Below are positions 47,010-56,656 of a stretch of DNA of 64,000 nt, one piece after another. The first letter of the stretch is position 1. Each line of letters opens with the position of its first letter. Source of the stretch: Methanosarcina sp. UBA5 (lineage in GTDB: Archaea; Halobacteriota; Methanosarcinia; Methanosarcinales; Methanosarcinaceae). The notes under the pieces are model-generated. The model had not been told where the DNA came from. It saw only the letters and a program-made list of their open reading frames with translations, and searched no databases. The DNA is taken from assembly GCF_002505485.1 (NCBI RefSeq), contig NZ_DAVG01000099.1, positions 1 to 64,000 of the forward strand, in the 5' to 3' direction. The translations under genes were made by a program, and so were the position numbers.

Positions 47010-47177
47010 TGCTACCCCTTTTATCCGTTTATTTTTATCTAATTATTTTTTATTAAATAAAAGATAAAATGTAGAAAAAAGGGATATATTTTTGGAAATT
47101 AAGTTTCTGAATAAAGGTTCTTCTCGCGAGAATGAGCTTTTTGTTATTCTCAATTTCTTAGGTTGTCAGCCTTTTAT

Positions 47178-47442
47178 TTAGAATTCTGGTGCGAATTCAG
47201 GCAGATGAATAATATTTCGTTTTGGGTTGTACCACTCTTGATGTGCGTAAAGCCTACACACTTCGATGTACCACATGTAGGTGATGAGTAATATGTCAAA
47301 AAAGCGTGCGATGCTTGCCCTTTGGAATGGTATTGAGTAGTGTTTCTTATTCATGCGGCGTAAGAATTCTAACATCCTTAACATAGAGGTGGAGATCTTC
47401 AGGGTCTTTCTGGTACCCTGACACTGCATATCTGTTTTCCAT
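47178..47442 (-). pseudogene. Tyrosine recombinase (integrase) N-terminal relic
   Basis: From ATG 47442 the frame reads MENRYAVSGYQKDPEDLHLY and on to ILTPHE, then hits TAA. Reading on across frames gives ETLLNTIPKGKHRTLF and then FDILLITYMWYIEVCRLY, which is the Arg I box of tyrosine recombinases (usually TGMRYxE) with both key Gly and Arg replaced. Several stops and at least one frameshift are present, and the catalytic C-terminal part is missing. A relic of an integrated element. Confidence 0.7.
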
Positions 47443-47642
47443 TAATACTCACTGTATAGCTTTATTGAAACCGATGAAGCAAGCTTAATGCATGTCACAT
47501 TTTGTTCGAACAGTGCATATGAGATTATGTGAAGATCTCCCCATCAGCCCTGAGAAGATGGAAGAAGCTTTGAAGTTAATCCAGATTTGACGAGTCGAGT
47601 ATAAGAAGAATTTATGAATACACTGAATATATAACAATCCTC
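47443..47642. other. Short region with a possible coding relic
   Basis: At 47520-47591 the plus strand reads MRLCEDLPISPEKMEEALKL followed by two more codons and a stop. It has no ribosome site and I do not recognise it; it could be the tail of a lost gene next to the integrase relic. Confidence 0.3.
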
Positions 47643-48257
47643 ATGTTTGTGTCATCTATATCCCTTTCTGGTTGTGCAGACGTCGGAAATGGTACACTAA
47701 ATAAGAATGAAATATCTATAGTGTGTATGGGTGATTCCATCACATACGGTTTTTGTGGAAACGGAACTTCATATCCTGCAATATTGCAATCACGATTGTC
47801 TGGAGCAGTAATATACAACGCTGGTGAGTGCGGAGATCAGACTTACGAGATGCTAGCTAGGTTTGACAGAGATGTAATATCACACCATCCAAATTTTGTT
47901 ATAATAATGGGCGGAATCAATGACCTTCTTCTTGGACAGCCTGAACAGTTTATTGAAGGCGATCTGGCTGCAATGTGCAAGAATTCCACACAAAATGGAA
48001 TTACACCAGCACTTTGCTCAATCACGCCAATGACTTATGTTTCACAGAATTTAAAAATAAAAACAAACAACCTGAACAACTGGATTATATCATATTCAAA
48101 TGCACAAGGCTATAAAGTGATAGATTTCCACTCTGTGCTGGACGATGGTCATGACAATCTGAGGCAAGAGTACGATTCTGGAGACGGGTGCCATCCAAAC
48201 GCTCTTGGTTATGTTGCTATGGGAAATTCGATTGACATCAATTTGTTTAAACACTAG
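47643..48257 (+). CDS. SGNH/GDSL-family esterase, probable lipoprotein
   Basis: About 204 residues. Block I is GDSITYG (catalytic Ser), block II NAGECGDQT (Gly), block III GGINDLL (Asn), block V DGCHPNALG (Asp, His), so the active site is complete. The start MFVSSISLSGC gives a lipobox Cys after only ten residues. In-frame codons just upstream (RRIYEYTEYITIL) would complete a normal signal peptide but contain no start codon, so the 5' end may have lost its start. Probably an extracytoplasmic esterase or acyl hydrolase. Confidence 0.82.
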   Translation: MFVSSISLSGCADVGNGTLNKNEISIVCMGDSITYGFCGNGTSYPAILQSRLSGAVIYNAGECGDQTYEMLARFDRDVISHHPNFVIIMGGINDLLLGQPEQFIEGDLAAMCKNSTQNGITPALCSITPMTYVSQNLKIKTNNLNNWIISYSNAQGYKVIDFHSVLDDGHDNLRQEYDSGDGCHPNALGYVAMGNSIDINLFKH

Positions 48258-48417
48258 AAGTAACTGGTGCCGTCAGCGGTTCGAAAAATGGAAACAGCTG
48301 CAAAAATAGTGATCACATCGTAGGACCTATTATATTAACATTTGAGGTCAATACTTTCACATAGCTCAGATGAACCTTTTAACCATTACTCAATATTTCC
48401 TTCTGAGGTTGGTTAAA

Positions 48418-48873
48418 ATGGACACATCAGAGAAGTATATCAGAATGTGCTCACTAACGAAGGAAATTCAGCGGAAATGGGTATCCCAATCCGGTGATTT
48501 TGTTTATAATCCTGCTTTTGAAAAAGTTGAGGTTTTACTCGATCTTGGAAACAATTCTATTAATTATATCTGGCTACCAAGACAAGATCAACTTCAAGAA
48601 ATCTGTATCGCATTTTTTATGCATAATCTGAGGATATCGAAATTCGAAGCATTCTTACGATTTTTGGAATGGTACTCTGGACGCCTTAGATATACTTTCG
48701 AACATGGACTCAAGAATGGAAACGATTTCATAGACTCAGGAGAAGAACTTTTGTTAAACCGTGCAATGATAATGATGCACTGGAAAAAATGGGACGGAGA
48801 AAATTGGGTAAAAGCTTTAGAAGGATATAAATCATCAGGGAAAATTCCCGCAAAAAATTCTAATTACTTCTAG
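48418..48873 (+). CDS. Hypothetical protein (151 aa), phage-type character
   Basis: I chose ATG 48418 (MDTSEKYIRMCSLTKEIQ), which has GAGGTTGG upstream; the open frame reaches 48370. The protein is Trp- and Tyr-rich, soluble, without clear motifs. Openings of this kind (KYIRMC...EIQ) are common in virus-derived small proteins, and an integrase relic lies 1 kb away, so a viral origin is possible. Function unknown. Confidence 0.55.
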   Translation: MDTSEKYIRMCSLTKEIQRKWVSQSGDFVYNPAFEKVEVLLDLGNNSINYIWLPRQDQLQEICIAFFMHNLRISKFEAFLRFLEWYSGRLRYTFEHGLKNGNDFIDSGEELLLNRAMIMMHWKKWDGENWVKALEGYKSSGKIPAKNSNYF

Positions 48874-49031
48874 GTTGGATCTAAAAAGGATTAGCGGTAG
48901 AGAACGCAGATTCAAAAAAAGATAGTAATTATCGTATTTCAAAATGTTTTCCTGTTATTACAGTATGTCGAAAATTTTTTACCCTAGCAACGCGAAGCAT
49001 TATTTGATAATCTGACATTCACGTTATACTT

Positions 49032-49292
49032 TTACTCAAGGTACTGGCGATCAATATAACAGTACTTCCAGTCCTCACCAGGCTCGAAAGATTCGATCAC
49101 GGGATGCCTAGTTTCTTCAAAGTGCTTTGTTGCGTGTTTATTTTTTGACTGGTCACAGCAGCCCACGTGTCCGCAGGTCAGGCAAATTCTCAGGTGCACC
49201 CAGCTATCTCCATTTTTCAGGCACTCTTCACATCCCTTTGAACCTTGTTCTATGTTCTTAATTTTTATCATATTCCTGTGTGTACAGACCAT
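49032..49292 (-). CDS. UBP-type zinc finger protein
   Basis: 86 residues that are one ZnF-UBP domain: C-x-H at residues 3-5, then CEEC, CLTCGHVGCC and HATKHFEETRHPVI with the spaced Cys/His ligands of the family. In eukaryotes this domain binds the free C-terminus of ubiquitin. Stand-alone prokaryotic versions are common but their role is unclear. ATG 49292 has GGGGGA in front and is needed to keep the first Cys/His pair. Confidence 0.9.
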   Translation of the reverse strand: MVCTHRNMIKIKNIEQGSKGCEECLKNGDSWVHLRICLTCGHVGCCDQSKNKHATKHFEETRHPVIESFEPGEDWKYCYIDRQYLE

Positions 49293-49361
49293 AGTGTTTC
49301 CCCCATCTCCTTTTCCTTTTTACTTTTATCTTTATAGCTTTAAAAATAAGCAGTATTGGAA

Positions 49362-50198
49362 TTATGTAACAGTAACCTTGGTAAACCTCCACCTTGCAAT
49401 AAGAAACATTATTCCCGCAAAAGCCAGGAGAGCCAGGAAGGAAACAAGCATTTCTCCCTGAGTGTAAGTATAACGGAGCCCGATTGACGAGAAATCGCTT
49501 CCTATTGCAAAATACCTGATTCCGCTGACAAGGTGTGTGAGTGGGTTGACTGTGGACAGGGTCCGGAGTACTGGAGGAAAGGAATTCGCAGGATAAAGTG
49601 CATTGCTCGTGAAAAAGAAAGGCATGGTAAGCAAGGTTATTACGGCCTGCATTCCTTCCGGGCTTTCCATTGTTATTGCTATTGCGGCTGAAAGGAAAAG
49701 AAACCCGAGAGAAAATGTCCCTATAAAAAGCATGATCCCAAAGAGTGAGACCAAAATCTGTGCTGCTGTGTAGCCTTCAAAAAACTGGACTCCAAGCAGA
49801 AGCCCAAAAACCATGATCACAGTGGCCTGAATAAAGGATTTTGTCATGGCTGAAAGCCCTATCCCTATGATTATATGGATTCGTGGCAGAGGGCTTGAGA
49901 GGGTCTCCCGCATGAGCCCCCAATTTTTGTCAAATAGCAGCACTGTCCCCCCAAAAAGACTTGTAAAAAGCGTGGTCATGGCAATAACACCTGCACCTAT
50001 AAAAGTCAGATAGCCCACAGCCCTCACCCCTGGAATAACTGGCATGGTTGCAGTCAACCTTTCAAAGTTGTTTGACATTGCTACTCCAAAAAAAGCTAGC
50101 CAGAGTGCAGGCTGGACAAGGGAAGTAAACAGGAGAGTGCGGAATCGGACAAACCTTAGCATATCCCGCCAGTATATGGTAAGAAAGCCTTTATGCAT
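49362..50198 (-). CDS. ABC-2 type permease (DrrB-like)
   Basis: 278 residues with six membrane segments. Start MHKGFLTIYWRDMLRFVRFR and the pattern of the ABC2_membrane family, including FLSAAIAITMESPEGMQA and LFFTSNALYPANSFPPVLR-like loops, match drug/lipid exporters. The start lies 3 bp after the ATPase stop, so both are translated together. It forms the membrane part of an efflux pump with the upstream ATPase. Confidence 0.9.
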   Translation of the reverse strand: MHKGFLTIYWRDMLRFVRFRTLLFTSLVQPALWLAFFGVAMSNNFERLTATMPVIPGVRAVGYLTFIGAGVIAMTTLFTSLFGGTVLLFDKNWGLMRETLSSPLPRIHIIIGIGLSAMTKSFIQATVIMVFGLLLGVQFFEGYTAAQILVSLFGIMLFIGTFSLGFLFLSAAIAITMESPEGMQAVITLLTMPFFFTSNALYPANSFPPVLRTLSTVNPLTHLVSGIRYFAIGSDFSSIGLRYTYTQGEMLVSFLALLAFAGIMFLIARWRFTKVTVT

Positions 50199-50201
50199 CT
50201 C

Positions 50202-51196
50202 TTAACGCCCTCCTGATTTTACCACGACGGTTTTTTCGGTTCCGGTATCTCTGAGCTCCCTTCCGGTATAGTGAACAAAAACGTCATCCATTGAAGGCTT
50301 TTTGAGGTTTACGGCCCTGATCTTAATTCCCCCGTTCCGAAGTTTATCCATGATCTCAGGCAGCAGGTAGGTACCATCCACATTGACCATGACAATTATT
50401 CCTTTTGACTTGTCTCGAATCCCTTTTACAGTACCAAGTTTCCTCAGAATATCTGAAGCTTCCTGGTTATCGCTTGTTTCCAGATATATAACATCCTGTC
50501 CAAGTGCATTTTTTAATTCCCAGGGTTTGCCTGTGGCAATTATCTGTCCGTGATCTATAATGCTAATATAATCGCTGAGCTGGTCGGCTTCGTCCATGTA
50601 ATGAGTTGTCAGGAAAATGGTTGTGCCCTGCCGGTTGATGTCCCGCACGTAATCCCAGATTCTTATCCTTGTCTGAGGGTCAAGCCCAATTGTAGGTTCG
50701 TCCATAAAAAGCACTTTCGGGCGGGTCATCAATCCTCTTGCAATCTCAAGCCTGCGTTTCATTCCACCGCTCAGGTACCTTGTCAGGACATCACTCTTTG
50801 CTTCAAGCTCGACCAGACTGAGCAATTCATCCACACGCGCCTTCCTTTGAGCTTTTGGCATTGAATAGAGCCTTCCGTGGTATTCCAGAGTCTCCCTCAC
50901 GGTCATGTCCCTGTCAAGAGTCAACTCCTGAAAGACAATCCCTATCGATTCCCTCACTTTTTCAGGCTCGGTTCTCAAATCATGGCCTGCAATAGTTACT
51001 CTTCCTTTCTGCATAGGCAGGAGAGTGATAAGAATATTAATTGCAGTACTCTTCCCAGCCCCATTTGGCCCGAGAAACGAGAAAATTTCCCCTCTCCGGA
51101 CTACAAAACTAATATTATCGACGGCTTTTACCTCGCCGAAAGAATACTCAAGGTCATTTACCTCTATGATATTGTCTTCCAGAACAAGTACCCCAT
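50202..51196 (-). CDS. ABC transporter ATPase (DrrA-like), start region frameshifted
   Basis: The frame is open from about 51250 to 50202 and includes Walker A GPNGAGKST, signature LSGGMKRRLEIA, Walker B VLFMDEPTIGLD, the H-loop in LTTHYMDEAD, and a DrrA-type C-terminal domain. Full length would be about 331 residues. However, no ATG, GTG or TTG lies in frame before Walker A. A strong site (AGGGAAAAGG) sets up ATG 51196, but that ATG reads into a stop within 11 codons: the run after it has four G and five would join it to the open frame. An internal Met (51014) would lack Walker A. Confidence 0.8.
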
Positions 51197-51408
51197 TTAC
51201 CTTTTCCCTTAGAAAGATTGAACCTTCAGTGATAAATAGATTTTTTGCTGAAAGGATACTCTTTATGTATTTTCCGGAAAATTAAATTAAAAAAAGTAAG
51301 GTCAGTATTAAATTTCAATCAGTCCGAACTATTTTGAATCAATCTTGAGTACATGGACAGATTTTTCCAATATCGTGACCGAATCTTTTGATACCGGAAT
51401 ATCGGATA
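51197..51408. other. Intergenic region
   Basis: Promoter side of the ABC pump genes and 3' end of the ATP-grasp gene. Nothing else recognised. Confidence 0.35.
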
Positions 51409-52581
51409 TTATCTCTTGAAAGTGATATATTCCCTCAAATCCGATTTCAGAATCCTTTCAATCTCTTCCCAGTTACTGTCTCTGGTTTCGGTAAACATGT
51501 ACCCAAAGTAGCCGCGTTTTTCATGATCCGCTTTTCTAAGTTCCAGGGGCTTTTCGAAGTCCGAAAGCAATTTTTCGTAATCAAAAGCCTGTACATCATT
51601 CAAATTGAGGTCTTCTGATTTGTTCAACATAACAAGGCAGAAGCTCTTCCCCTCTTTATCTGCAAGAATTTTGTCCCATTCCGGCTCAAGCTGTTCCAAA
51701 AAATACCTGTAAGTACTAATCCCATATGCAAAATATGCAATATCAGTCCCGCACAAGCCGGCAAAGCGCATCGGGTTCAATTCAATCGGTTGGATTTTCC
51801 TGTCCTCCGCTATTCTAAGTTCTATGTGAAGGGGAAAATTTCTGAGCCCGGCCAGCTTTCCTATCTCCTTTAAAAGATCCTCAATAGCTTCCCTGTAGGT
51901 TTCTATAACCGTTTTCGAAGTAAAATACACCCTGTCACTGACATCGTTTTCCGAAGAAAAGATGTGTTTGAAAATATTGAGGACTACAGGCTTTCCCTCG
52001 CGATTGAAATAAGCATCAACCGCAAACTCGTCCCCTTCGACATTTCCCTCGATAATGAAATTCTCCACATTCAGGACCTGCGCCGGATAGAGCTCTTTGA
52101 TCTCTTCAACTTCAGCTTTTATGGACTTCAGTACCGAATCCCATTCCTCGTTGGTGGAAACCTTATGTACACCGAGGCTGAAAAATCCCACAGCAGGCTT
52201 TATTATAAACGGTTTTTCGATTTCTTCAACCCGGATCTCGTCAAGCTCTTCAAATTTAGCACTCTTAAAATATAATTCGGGGTAGAGCCTTTCCAGCAAT
52301 TCCCTGAACTTGACTTTGTTCTTGAAAAGCTCGATTTTCTCAGGCAACCCTGTAAAGCCCAAATTTTCCGAAATCCAGCCAATAGAGTTTTCGGAATTAG
52401 AATAAAGAGAAAACTCACCCTTTTCTTTTATTACTTTGATAAACTCAGCTTCTTCAAGAAGCCTCAGCTCTTTTTCAGTCTTCAGTCCGGCTGCCATTTC
52501 ATTTTTTAAAACAGGAATCTGCAATTCCGCAGCAGTATTTTTCAATAATTCGGAGACGTAGGGGTGGTCGAGAATTAACAT
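51409..52581 (-). CDS. ATP-grasp enzyme
   Basis: 390 residues. After an N-terminal Rossmann-like region, the ATP-grasp fold shows FIIKPAVGFFSLGVHKV (ATP-binding Lys and glycine loop), VENFIIEGNVEGDEFAVDAY (hinge), and HIELRI...IQPIELNPMRFAG (metal-binding Glu/Asn). Such enzymes form peptide-like bonds between a carboxylate and an amine. The substrates are unknown. AAGGTT site upstream. Monocistronic. Confidence 0.88.
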   Translation of the reverse strand: MLILDHPYVSELLKNTAAELQIPVLKNEMAAGLKTEKELRLLEEAEFIKVIKEKGEFSLYSNSENSIGWISENLGFTGLPEKIELFKNKVKFRELLERLYPELYFKSAKFEELDEIRVEEIEKPFIIKPAVGFFSLGVHKVSTNEEWDSVLKSIKAEVEEIKELYPAQVLNVENFIIEGNVEGDEFAVDAYFNREGKPVVLNIFKHIFSSENDVSDRVYFTSKTVIETYREAIEDLLKEIGKLAGLRNFPLHIELRIAEDRKIQPIELNPMRFAGLCGTDIAYFAYGISTYRYFLEQLEPEWDKILADKEGKSFCLVMLNKSEDLNLNDVQAFDYEKLLSDFEKPLELRKADHEKRGYFGYMFTETRDSNWEEIERILKSDLREYITFKR

Positions 52582-52807
52582 TTTTCTAACCTTTCTTATT
52601 GTCTTTCAGTTTGAAGCCTGAAGCCAGATAATAAGAGAGGTTGGTAATATTTTTTGTGGAATATATTTGAATGAGCAGTTCATATTCTTTTTATGAGCTA
52701 ATCCAAAACTCAATCAACGCTGAACAGTACTAAACAACTTATTGTTTTTATAAACCAGTAGAAGAATGCCGATTATTGAAGCTCACTAGAGGGTTCATAA
52801 TTTTAAA

Positions 52808-53767
52808 TTAAAACTTTTCAGGGAAAACCTCAACTATTTTCATTTTGTTACCAGACATTATAAGTTCGACTTCTCTTGTCATCATTTTAGTAGAGTTATT
52901 CCTCCTAGGAGGTATGTAAAGTATCCCATTTTTTATTCCAGAGGCGTTTATATATGTGAATAATTGATCCTTACCGTAATTTAGTAAAGTATCAACAGAT
53001 TTTGTTGGGTTTTTTATTTCAATCAACAATGAACTTTCACCTTTTCTGACCAAGAAATCTGCATATAACCTGCGTTCTCCATCAATAACCGCGTATTCTG
53101 GAATCACTTCAATTTGCTCATCTGCAGAACTTAAGTATGCATTAAGCTTACCCATTAACTCCCTTTCAAAATACTTAGGCATTGTAGCGCCTCTCATTAT
53201 TGAAGGGGAATCATTAGAAAATGTAATTAAAAGTTGACTGACCTGTTCGACTAGGCTTTTATCTTGAGCTTGTTTTGATGGAACAATTCCTAGTTTTGAC
53301 AACTCTACTTTTTCTTGATCATATGCTTTCTTCCCTATCATTTGGTCGAGAAGTATATTAAAAAAAGCACATATGTTTACTACAGCAAGGAACGCTTCTT
53401 GTTCGGAAAAGTATAATTTGTAATCATGAGTCGATTTATTCCTCCATTCTTCACGATAGTTAGTAAAAAGAGATAACACCCTTTCCTGTAGTATTGCATT
53501 TTGTTCAAGATATTGTTCTATTTTGTATGGAGTCAATTTTTCAGGTTGATTACCTGTAAGGACTCTATATGCTTCTTTCAGTGAACCTTCAAAGGCTTGG
53601 TTTGATCGATAAACAACATCCGTAAAAAGATAATCTTCTCCTTGTTTTTCTCTCTCAAAGTGACGTTCAGCTGTTTCGAGATGTAAAATAACACTCTTTA
53701 GACCTTGGGAAATCTCTGTATCTGAGAAGAAACTACATTTATCATTTATCAATTTCAATAAATCCAT
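52808..53767 (-). CDS. HEPN-like plus PD-(D/E)XK two-nuclease protein
   Basis: 319 residues. The N-terminal half is all helix, with RNKSTH at 109-114, which fits the R-polar-x3-H motif of HEPN ribonucleases in the expected helix. The C-terminal half has the PD-(D/E)XK core LYADFLV...LLIEIKN with D237, E250 and K252, as in restriction-type DNases. Both active sites look intact. Such fusions are typical of anti-phage defence or toxin proteins; this role is inferred. It stands alone, with no modification gene beside it. Confidence 0.72.
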   Translation of the reverse strand: MDLLKLINDKCSFFSDTEISQGLKSVILHLETAERHFEREKQGEDYLFTDVVYRSNQAFEGSLKEAYRVLTGNQPEKLTPYKIEQYLEQNAILQERVLSLFTNYREEWRNKSTHDYKLYFSEQEAFLAVVNICAFFNILLDQMIGKKAYDQEKVELSKLGIVPSKQAQDKSLVEQVSQLLITFSNDSPSIMRGATMPKYFERELMGKLNAYLSSADEQIEVIPEYAVIDGERRLYADFLVRKGESSLLIEIKNPTKSVDTLLNYGKDQLFTYINASGIKNGILYIPPRRNNSTKMMTREVELIMSGNKMKIVEVFPEKF

Positions 53768-53994
53768 GATATCATCTTTTAGCCTGACACTATTTGGTAA
53801 AAACTACCTTAAAAATTGAACTTATGCTTTAATGATATTATTTTCAAATTTTTTATATTTCTTATTATAAAGGATATAACTTTTGAATCAGTAAGATAAT
53901 ATAGTATTCTCAGAAGTAGCAGCATATTAAGACTGTGATTTAACTCGACGAAGTCCTTAATTATATAGCTCATAGTATAAGTGAGAGCAATAAT
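53768..53994. other. Divergent promoter region
   Basis: AT-rich, between the nuclease gene and the VOC protein gene. No gene seen. Confidence 0.35.
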
Positions 53995-54363
53995 ATGAAA
54001 ATCCTTCAAACCCTCTCCCGCCTCTATATAAACGACCTTAACTCAGCCCTTCAATTCTACGGAGAACTCTTAGGCTCCCCCGCAGCCATGCGCTTTGCAA
54101 TCCCACCAATCGGCCTGGAACTGGCTCAAATAAGATCTATTTTGCTCATAGCCGGCTCGGATGAAGCTCTGAAACCCTTCAGAAGCACGCAAGCTACGTT
54201 TCTTGTAGATTCTCTCGATGAATTCAAGGCTTATCTGGAAGAAAAAGGTGCAGAAATTCTCCGGGGTCCGGATAAGGTCCCAACAGGCAGGAATATGACA
54301 GTAAAGCATCTCGACGGCTCGGTAATAGAATACGTGGAACATTCAAACTGGCCTGAAAAATAA
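53995..54363 (+). CDS. VOC (glyoxalase/bleomycin-resistance) family protein
   Basis: 122 residues with the paired beta-alpha-beta-beta-beta units of the VOC fold: start ILQTLSRLYINDLNSALQFYGELLG and second unit LVDSLDEFKAYLEEKGAEILRGP...VKHLDGSVIEYVEH. The final Glu/His region could bind metal. Activity unknown (isomerase, lyase or ligand binding). Confidence 0.85.
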   Translation: MKILQTLSRLYINDLNSALQFYGELLGSPAAMRFAIPPIGLELAQIRSILLIAGSDEALKPFRSTQATFLVDSLDEFKAYLEEKGAEILRGPDKVPTGRNMTVKHLDGSVIEYVEHSNWPEK

Positions 54364-54589
54364 AAAACAAGCTATGAATTCAAAAATCCTGCTCCAGAGT
54401 CAATATTTTAATTTTCTTCACTCGGGCAGGAAAGGTTTTAAACTTATAAATTAACGGAATCTACAACTCATAATCAGGGTTTTATAAATTTGATGGGATC
54501 GCCACCAAACTTTACTATCACTGATAATATCACTGATAATGTTACTGTCATTGATTCAGTAATCCAGGAGTTTTCAAGAGGGGGTAATC

Positions 54590-55615
54590 ATGGTAAGCAC
54601 TAGCTTTACGCGGGATGTTCAGTTTCCACCTTTGCCACTTGAAGAATGGGAAGATACGAAGAATACGCTGCATCTATTCCTGCAAATCGTGGGAAAGGTC
54701 AAGCTTGCGCTGTTTCCAAAAATGAACCACTGGTGGCATGCGCCTTTTTATGTTTCCGTGCGTGGGCTCACGACTGGACCTATTCCTTACGAGGACATGA
54801 CTTTTGAGATGGAATTTAATTTCCGGGACAAGGAACATGTTTTAAGAATAGAAACGAGTGAAGGGGACTTAAAAACCGTGTCTTTAAAAGGGCTTTCGGT
54901 TGCCGTATTTTATGACAAGGTATTTTCAAGTTTGAGCGAGCTCGGGATCATGGTAGGCATCAAGCCGGTGCCATATGATATGCCTGGAGTGAGTACCGAA
55001 CCTTTTCCGTCCGATTATCAGCACACTGCCTATGACGAAGAATATGTGAACCGGTTCTGGAAAATCCTTGTGCAGGTCTCTTCCATTTTTCAGGTTTTCA
55101 GGGGCTGGTTTACAGGGAAAAGTTCGCCTGTGCACTTTTTCTGGCATCACGCCGACCTTGCCCTTACTCTGTTTTCAGGCAGGCTTGCTCCGGTAAGAGA
55201 AGGGGCAAACCCTGTAGAACTTGAGGCTTCCTCGCATGAAATGATTAGCTTCGGGTTCTGGGCTGGAGACCAGAACATAAGGGAACCGGCTTTTTATGCG
55301 TATATGCACCCCCAGCCTGCGGGTTTCATGAATGAGCCGCTAAGCCCGAAAGAAGCTTTCTGGAGTCACCAGGCCGGGCTTGCGCTTCTAAGGTATGAAG
55401 ATGTCCGAAATGCAGCAGATTCGCCGGAAAAAGCGGTTCTGGACTTTCTTGAAAGCGTGTATCAGGCAGGAGCAAAAAGGGCAAACTGGGATAGTGAGGC
55501 TCTCAGGCTTCCGTCATCCGAAAAGCAACTTAAGGAGCAATCAAAGGAAAAAGCTCAAAAGCAGCACAAAGAGCAGGCGGATATTTTGGAAAAGCTGGAA
55601 AGGCCGGATATCTGA
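54590..55615 (+). CDS. DUF5996 family protein
   Basis: 341 residues. The sequence FPPLPLEEWEDTKNTLHLFLQIVGK at the start, MNHWWHAPFYVSVRGLTT, and SFGFWAGD...AFYAYMHPQP match the DUF5996 family; several conserved His/Trp residues suggest an enzyme, but no reaction is known. The last 40 residues are a Lys/Gln/Glu-rich helical tail. A GGGGG site precedes the ATG. Monocistronic. Confidence 0.85.
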   Translation: MVSTSFTRDVQFPPLPLEEWEDTKNTLHLFLQIVGKVKLALFPKMNHWWHAPFYVSVRGLTTGPIPYEDMTFEMEFNFRDKEHVLRIETSEGDLKTVSLKGLSVAVFYDKVFSSLSELGIMVGIKPVPYDMPGVSTEPFPSDYQHTAYDEEYVNRFWKILVQVSSIFQVFRGWFTGKSSPVHFFWHHADLALTLFSGRLAPVREGANPVELEASSHEMISFGFWAGDQNIREPAFYAYMHPQPAGFMNEPLSPKEAFWSHQAGLALLRYEDVRNAADSPEKAVLDFLESVYQAGAKRANWDSEALRLPSSEKQLKEQSKEKAQKQHKEQADILEKLERPDI

Positions 55616-56048
55616 ATTTAAAATTAGAAGATTGAGGGGTGCTTTTGCCCGTTTTTTCCTTCGTGTTTTCTTTAATTTTCCTTTTTCACTCTATATTGAA
55701 TTTTTAAGAGATTTTTTATTTCATTATAGTCGTTTTTCAACTGGAAACCATGTTTAATCAGTATAAACCATAAAAAACCTGTATTTAAAGCCTGTATCAT
55801 AAAAAAGTGATTTTTAATCTCTATATGTGTATTAAATGAGTTAAATATAGTTTAATTCATGATTAAAGCTTTAGAAAAACTTATTTTACTAATATAACAG
55901 TTTTCAAACTAGGTTTATTATAAGTATATTTATATTTAATCCAGCTAATATTAAAATTATCAATTAACAGGTACCTGCAAAACAGTTAAGTAATTCTTTC
56001 CAAAGCCGAGAGGTCAAGTAGAAGTTGCAGGTGCATGAAGATCTTAAG
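55616..56048. other. AT-rich intergenic region, nothing recognised
   Basis: A TTTTCCTTC/TTTAATTTTCC-rich stretch just after the DUF5996 stop may be a terminator. No gene. Confidence 0.4.
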
Positions 56049-56156
56049 TTAGCGAGTTTAAGGGTTGATTTCAGATTGGTTAGTTTAAGGATTGAATTCA
56101 GGTTAGTGAATTTAAGGATTGAGTTCAGGTTAGTGAGTTTAGGATCTGAATTCGAG
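56049..56156. repeat. 27-bp tandem repeat, four units
   Basis: Units beginning TTAGYGAGTTTAAGGRTTGA at 56049, 56076, 56103 and 56130. Open in frame on both strands because 27 is a multiple of three, but no ribosome site supports translation. Confidence 0.85.
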
Positions 56157-56320
56157 TTCGTGAGTTCAAAAGTTGGGTTTCTTACTCGAAGTCCGAACAT
56201 CGCAGGTTTGTAAGATTATCACAGGTTTATAAGCAGAAAATTTAAAAATCAAAGATTTTGGAATAAAACGTTTTCACACTCTCTATATTACTTTTAATTG
56301 AACAAATCAGGAGTTAATCT

Positions 56321-56656
56321 ATGATATACAAAAAGTTTGGTAGAGTAAAAAATACTTTTGCTATTTTGCTGGTACTTTGCTTTGTATTGTCAGTAACGGC
56401 TTCAGCAGCAAGCGCAGCTGGTAATAGTAAGAATAATGATGGCTACAGCGATGGTTATAAAAAAGGTTATGGAGATGGCGGAGAACAGGGCCAGATAGAC
56501 TGTAACAAATATGGAAGCAGAGAAGCTCTTTCAAAAATTCCTTCTCCTTCCAATGATAACAGGTGGACCCAAAACTACAAAGACAGTTATAATAGAGGGT
56601 ACCAAAAAGGATACATCGACGGTTACAATGGAAATAGGTATACATGCCTAAAATAA
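56321..56656 (+). CDS. Small secreted Gly/Tyr-rich protein
   Basis: 111 residues with a clear signal peptide (VKNTFAILLVLCFVLSVTASAASA, cleaved near residue 33). The mature part has two GYxxGYxxG blocks (YSDGYKKGYGDG and YNRGYQKGYIDGYNG) and two Cys that could pair. Similar signal to the protein at 58763-59137. Ribosome site AGGAG before the ATG. Probably an extracellular or envelope protein; function unknown. Confidence 0.72.
   Translation: MIYKKFGRVKNTFAILLVLCFVLSVTASAASAAGNSKNNDGYSDGYKKGYGDGGEQGQIDCNKYGSREALSKIPSPSNDNRWTQNYKDSYNRGYQKGYIDGYNGNRYTCLK

Noticed and set aside
56025..56213. 62-codon ORF over the 27-bp repeat
   Set aside because: Open only because the repeat length is a multiple of three; both strands are open and no ribosome site is seen.
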